Shown here: one piece after another, positions 61,173-64,000 of the stretch
How positions within the stretch are numbered: the first letter of the stretch is position 1
How the letters are laid out: every line of letters starts with the position of its first letter
Assembly (NCBI GenBank): GCA_964547995.1
Contig: CAZJRB010000021.1
Coordinates: 6,982 to 70,981 of the forward strand
Origin: CAZJRB01 sp964547995
GTDB taxonomy: Bacteria > Planctomycetota > Planctomycetia > Pirellulales > Thermoguttaceae
Length of the DNA stretch: 64,000 nt
Reading direction: 5' to 3'
Program-made: the position numbers and the translations under genes
Notes under the pieces: generated by a model
Database searches by the model: none
Told to the model about the DNA's origin: nothing
The model's input: only the letters and a program-made list of their open reading frames with translations

Positions 61173-61820
61173 ATGGATAGGAACTTGCGCACCCGGAAGC
61201 GACCCCCTGCGAGAACAATGTCTCTGCCGATGCCCGACGATCAAGAAAAAGCGAACGAATTCGCCCGTAAACTCGATCTGCAAAGGAAGCAGATGAAAGA
61301 GTTCCTGGACGCACAGCAGGAGCAACTCGACGAATTCCAACGGGACCTCGGTGTGAAGCAGGCCGAATGGCGCCGACTGGCGGAAACGCAACTCGGTTCG
61401 GCCGATTCAAGAGAGGGCATTGCCGGCGATGAAGTCCCGGTGGAAGGCGACCGGCGCCGCGAGACGGCCATGAACGACGTCCGTGAGTTGAAGACCCGTA
61501 ACGCCGAACTCCAGGAGAAACTCGACGAGCTGCTGGGCGAGCAGTCCGACAATACGCTCAACGCCGATGCCGTCATCAGGCGGGAACGCGAGCAACTCGG
61601 GCAACTTCAAAAAGAGTGGCGCGAGAAACTCCGCCAGGCCGAAATCGAAATTTCCCTGCAACGGGCCAAGCTCGCCCGCGATAAGGCCAGAATCGATGAA
61701 AGACTCCGTGCGATCGAGAACCAACCGCCCCCACCCGTCGATCCCGATAGACAGCAAGAAGCCAAAAAACGCACCCGTGGACGCTGGCTGGCAAAGTTGG
61801 GACTGGGCAGCGAGAAGTAG
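61173..61820 (+). CDS. coiled-coil protein
   Basis: 215 residues from the first ATG; an in-frame ATG at 61218 (MSLPMPDDQEKANEFARKLD) is an equally good start. Most of the protein is a charged heptad-patterned coiled coil (RKQMKEFLDAQQEQLDEFQR; EQLGQLQKEWREKLRQAEIE) broken by a short acidic loop. The tail is basic and Pro-rich (NQPPPPVDPDRQQEAKKRTR), ending RGRWLAKLGLGSEK. No signal and no membrane helix. No family function recognised. It lies 73 bp after the DUF1570 gene on the same strand. Confidence 0.65.
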   Translation: MDRNLRTRKRPPARTMSLPMPDDQEKANEFARKLDLQRKQMKEFLDAQQEQLDEFQRDLGVKQAEWRRLAETQLGSADSREGIAGDEVPVEGDRRRETAMNDVRELKTRNAELQEKLDELLGEQSDNTLNADAVIRREREQLGQLQKEWREKLRQAEIEISLQRAKLARDKARIDERLRAIENQPPPPVDPDRQQEAKKRTRGRWLAKLGLGSEK

Positions 61821-61957
61821 TCGTCGAGTTCACAAGCACGGGCGTTGCTGCTGTAACAGCGTGTCGTGACACAAGTTGCGACCTCACCGCCCAATAACAC
61901 TATGGCAACGGCGGGTAAGCCCTCCCGCTAAACGGTTTCTCCCCCAAATAATCCAGG

Positions 61958-64000
61958 CTAGTTGCCGTCTCCCGCTTTGGGCTTGGATGGCGCTGCTTCC
62001 TCTGCCGGTTTCGGTTCTTCCACCTTCACCCAGGTGGCGCCCTTGATATTTCCGACCAGCTTGTTGGCGGAGCGATCCTTGAGCGTTTCCCCGCTGCCCT
62101 CGCTGAACTGGAATACGAGTTGGGCATCGGGATCGGCCTTCAACTGCTTGGGCGGATCGAAGCTCTTGGTGTACCGCGCCGTGTTGGATATGCGGATCCC
62201 CCGTATCTTTCCATAGAAGGACTGGCCGAACGCGACGCCCGGTCTCGATGAGGACGACGACTTGCTGGGGCACGCTCCGATGACAAAGGGAAAAGGACTC
62301 GCGACGTGCGGGCCGACCACCTTGTTGGTCTCTACCAGCTTGCCATTGACGTAGATCTGGACCTGCTTGCCGTCATACACACCCGCCAAGTGGACCCACT
62401 CCCCCGCAACCGCACCGGCGTTTGAATAGGCCGAGCTGTCGACCGGCTTCCCGGTGGTGCTGCTGCGGACTTTGCAACCGACCCTGAAGTACCAACTGCC
62501 TCCCGACGTGGTATAGACGGCGCCGAGCCACACCCCCGTTCCGTTTCCGTTGCCAATGATCGTTCGCGAAATCCGAGGCGAGCTGGCAAGCGGATTCGAA
62601 GGCCTGGGAGCCTTCGAGTACGAGGAATTCACGATCGCCTCGACCGTAATCGGCACCCCGCCGGGGTATCCGGAGTTGGGAATTTCGACGCGGGTAGAGC
62701 TGCTGCCGAACTGCAAAGCGTGGGGTGTAACAACGATCCCGATATCGGCAAGGCGTTTTTCGATCTTGGTACGGCTGATACCGGACAAATTCGGGATCGC
62801 CTCTTGATACCAGTGCGTCGCCCGCTCTTGCAGGCGGTCTTTTTCCAAGCCCTCTTGGCCTTCCGCGACATCCCACCAGAGGTCGCCGAGTTTCGCCTGC
62901 TCGGCGGCGTCGGCAGGCTTCTTCATCTCTATCTGCGCCGCTTGAGTCAGTTTGGCATCGCCCGATTTAGCGAGGAAATTGCTGCCTTTTTCCCATTCAC
63001 CGGCAACGAAGCAGAACCACTCGCCGGCCGCCTTATTTGCAAGGGGATTGTTCGGATCGGCCCGCAGCGCGTCGAATGCCTTCTTGGTGAGATCCTTTCG
63101 CTTCCGCAGGCGCTCGACTTCCTTCTGTTTCTTGACGATTTCTGCGGAGAGGGCCCTGTTCTTCAACAGAGACCCCAGCATCTTCGCCGAAGGGCCCGCG
63201 GCCTTGAGGACGCTCTCCGCCGAGTCAAAGTCATTGGCACGCAGAGCATCGTCAAACAGCCCGCGGGAGGTCGTCACGAGTTGCTGGTTGGCGATAAAGG
63301 CCGTCCGGTCGCGTGCGATCTGCTTCGCCGTTTTGCCGAGCGCCTCGGCCTTCAACTCCATCGGATTGCACTTGTAGTCCTTGCCGAGCCGGTTGGCGAT
63401 GGCCAGCGAGAGATCCAGGTTGCCCCCTTCCGCAGCCAAGTCCGCAGCCATACGGCTCAAGACGAATTGGGCAACGGCATCCTGGGTGGAAACCGCCTCC
63501 TTGGCCATGCGGGTTGCCAGGGCCAGTTTCTGCTTCGAGTCTTTCGCGCCGTCAAACTCGTCCTTATAAATACCCCGAATCTCCTGACGGGCTGCCAACT
63601 GTGCCGCCTCATCCGGTATGTTGTGCCGAGGATCCGGTTCCTCTCCAGGGCCGGGCTCTTCACCTGGGCCGGGCTCTTCACCTGGGCCGGGCTCTTCGCC
63701 TGGGCCGGGCTCTTCGCCCGGGCCAGGCTCTTCGCCCGGGCCAGGCTCTTCGCCCGGGCCGGGCTCTTCGCCCGGGCCAGGCTCTTCGCCCGGGCCAGGC
63801 TCTTCGCCTGGGCCGGGCTCTTCGCCCGGGCCGGGCTCTTNNNNNNNNNNNNNNNNNNNNNNNNNNNNNNNNNNNNNNNNNNNNNNNNNNNNNNNNNNNN
63901 NNNNNNNNNNNNNNNNNNNNNNNNNNNNNNNNNNNNNNNNCGCCTGGGCCGGGCTCTTCGCCTGGGCCGGGCTCTTCGCCTGGGCCGGGCTCTTCGCCTG
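61958..64000 (-). CDS. LamG-domain protein with TPR-like region and Pro-Gly-Glu repeats (5' end outside the window)
   Basis: The frame runs from the stop at 61958 through the window edge; its start is beyond 64000. From the C-terminus backwards there is a LamG/concanavalin-like domain (GAVAGEWVHLAGVYDGKQVQ; YGKIRGIRISNTARYTKSFD), a helical TPR-like region, and a long run of E-P-G-P-G-E repeats crossing a 100-N gap. The helical region matches the PA14 protein at 27134-29869 (NPLANKAAGEWFCF beside PGANLTAGRWYCF). By analogy the missing N-terminus should hold a J-like domain and a membrane helix. LamG domains bind carbohydrates or proteins outside the cell. The TTG at 63598 is internal. Confidence 0.7.
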   Translation of the reverse strand, partial: QAKSPAQAKSPAQAKSPAQAXXXXXXXXXXXXXXXXXXXXXXXXXXXXXXXXXXEPGPGEEPGPGEEPGPGEEPGPGEEPGPGEEPGPGEEPGPGEEPGPGEEPGPGEEPGPGEEPGPGEEPDPRHNIPDEAAQLAARQEIRGIYKDEFDGAKDSKQKLALATRMAKEAVSTQDAVAQFVLSRMAADLAAEGGNLDLSLAIANRLGKDYKCNPMELKAEALGKTAKQIARDRTAFIANQQLVTTSRGLFDDALRANDFDSAESVLKAAGPSAKMLGSLLKNRALSAEIVKKQKEVERLRKRKDLTKKAFDALRADPNNPLANKAAGEWFCFVAGEWEKGSNFLAKSGDAKLTQAAQIEMKKPADAAEQAKLGDLWWDVAEGQEGLEKDRLQERATHWYQEAIPNLSGISRTKIEKRLADIGIVVTPHALQFGSSSTRVEIPNSGYPGGVPITVEAIVNSSYSKAPRPSNPLASSPRISRTIIGNGNGTGVWLGAVYTTSGGSWYFRVGCKVRSSTTGKPVDSSAYSNAGAVAGEWVHLAGVYDGKQVQIYVNGKLVETNKVVGPHVASPFPFVIGACPSKSSSSSRPGVAFGQSFYGKIRGIRISNTARYTKSFDPPKQLKADPDAQLVFQFSEGSGETLKDRSANKLVGNIKGATWVKVEEPKPAEEAAPSKPKAGDGN
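63642..64000. repeat. 18-bp tandem repeats coding E-P-G-P-G-E, with assembly gap
   Basis: An 18-base unit (TTCGCCTGGGCCGGGCTC on plus) repeats at least fifteen times outside the gap, with C/T variation at a few positions. It fills the end of the window on both sides of the 100 Ns at 63841-63940. A gap of exactly 100 suggests that the true length of the array is unknown. Confidence 0.9.
63841..63940. other. assembly gap (100 Ns)
   Basis: Exactly 100 undetermined bases interrupt the Pro-Gly-Glu repeat array. Confidence 0.99.

Noticed and set aside
63642..64000. CRISPR-like array
   Set aside because: The 18-bp units are contiguous with no spacers and translate to a regular E-P-G-P-G-E pattern in frame.

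Overview
This 64 kb window is high-GC bacterial chromosome that looks planctomycetal, most likely Pirellulales-like. The signs are a DUF1559 pseudopilin paired with a small carboxypeptidase-regulatory-like lipoprotein, two DUF1570-type secreted peptidases, planctomycete ECF sigma factors, very large TPR and alpha-2-macroglobulin proteins, an SHD1-domain protein, and intergenic DNA full of palindromic and stuttering repeats. I see no phage, plasmid, transposase or CRISPR array. An exact 100-N assembly gap lies at 63841-63940.

Layout: 57-1590 holds a frameshifted DUF1559 gene and its lipoprotein. 1692-4013 (minus) holds a DUF1570 peptidase and a 4'-phosphopantetheinyl transferase. 4478-7850 (minus) is an accessory island with an unrecognised fragment, an orphan RHS tail and two paralogous membrane/leucine-rich-repeat-like proteins, one of them frameshifted. 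Then come a CPBP protease (7971) and a 3236-residue TPR/alpha-2-macroglobulin fusion (8938-18648), followed by a secreted nitrilase-family hydrolase, pyruvate phosphate dikinase, a ROK kinase fused to an Mth938 domain, and the primary sigma factor. A CAU tRNA precedes a J-like/PA14/discoidin-like membrane protein. trpS, pyrD, a small lipoprotein, an HU protein and an AnmK-like/PuuD-like pair follow on the minus strand, then an OleA-type thiolase on plus.

37473-47889 (minus) is an ECF sigma factor overlapping a 3267-residue membrane protein (probable anti-sigma region, LolA/RseB-like, FecR-like, VIT, VWA, TPR). After it lie a zinc-ribbon protein, an FHA protein, a secreted unknown, a second ECF sigma factor and tRNA-His. 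A translation cluster follows: rpmI, rplT with a long Lys/Ala/Pro tail, pheS and an unusually short pheT. The end holds a mosaic DUF6174/SHD1/chagasin/YbaY-like protein, a metallophosphoesterase, a second DUF1570 peptidase, a coiled-coil protein and a truncated LamG protein paralogous to the PA14 protein.

The most unusual signal is a set of short palindromic repeat families found in intergenic DNA. Three of them also occur, in frame, inside the single giant sigma-linked gene (about 40657-40732, 45298-45314 and 47023-47112). Other points of interest are the ROK-Mth938 fusion, the alpha-2-macroglobulin with three STN-like inserts and DPFxD motifs in the same window as an SHD1 domain (the eukaryotic SHD1 binds NPFxD), the L20 tail, and a PheT without its tRNA-binding domain. 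All functions are read by eye from motifs; nothing was searched against databases.
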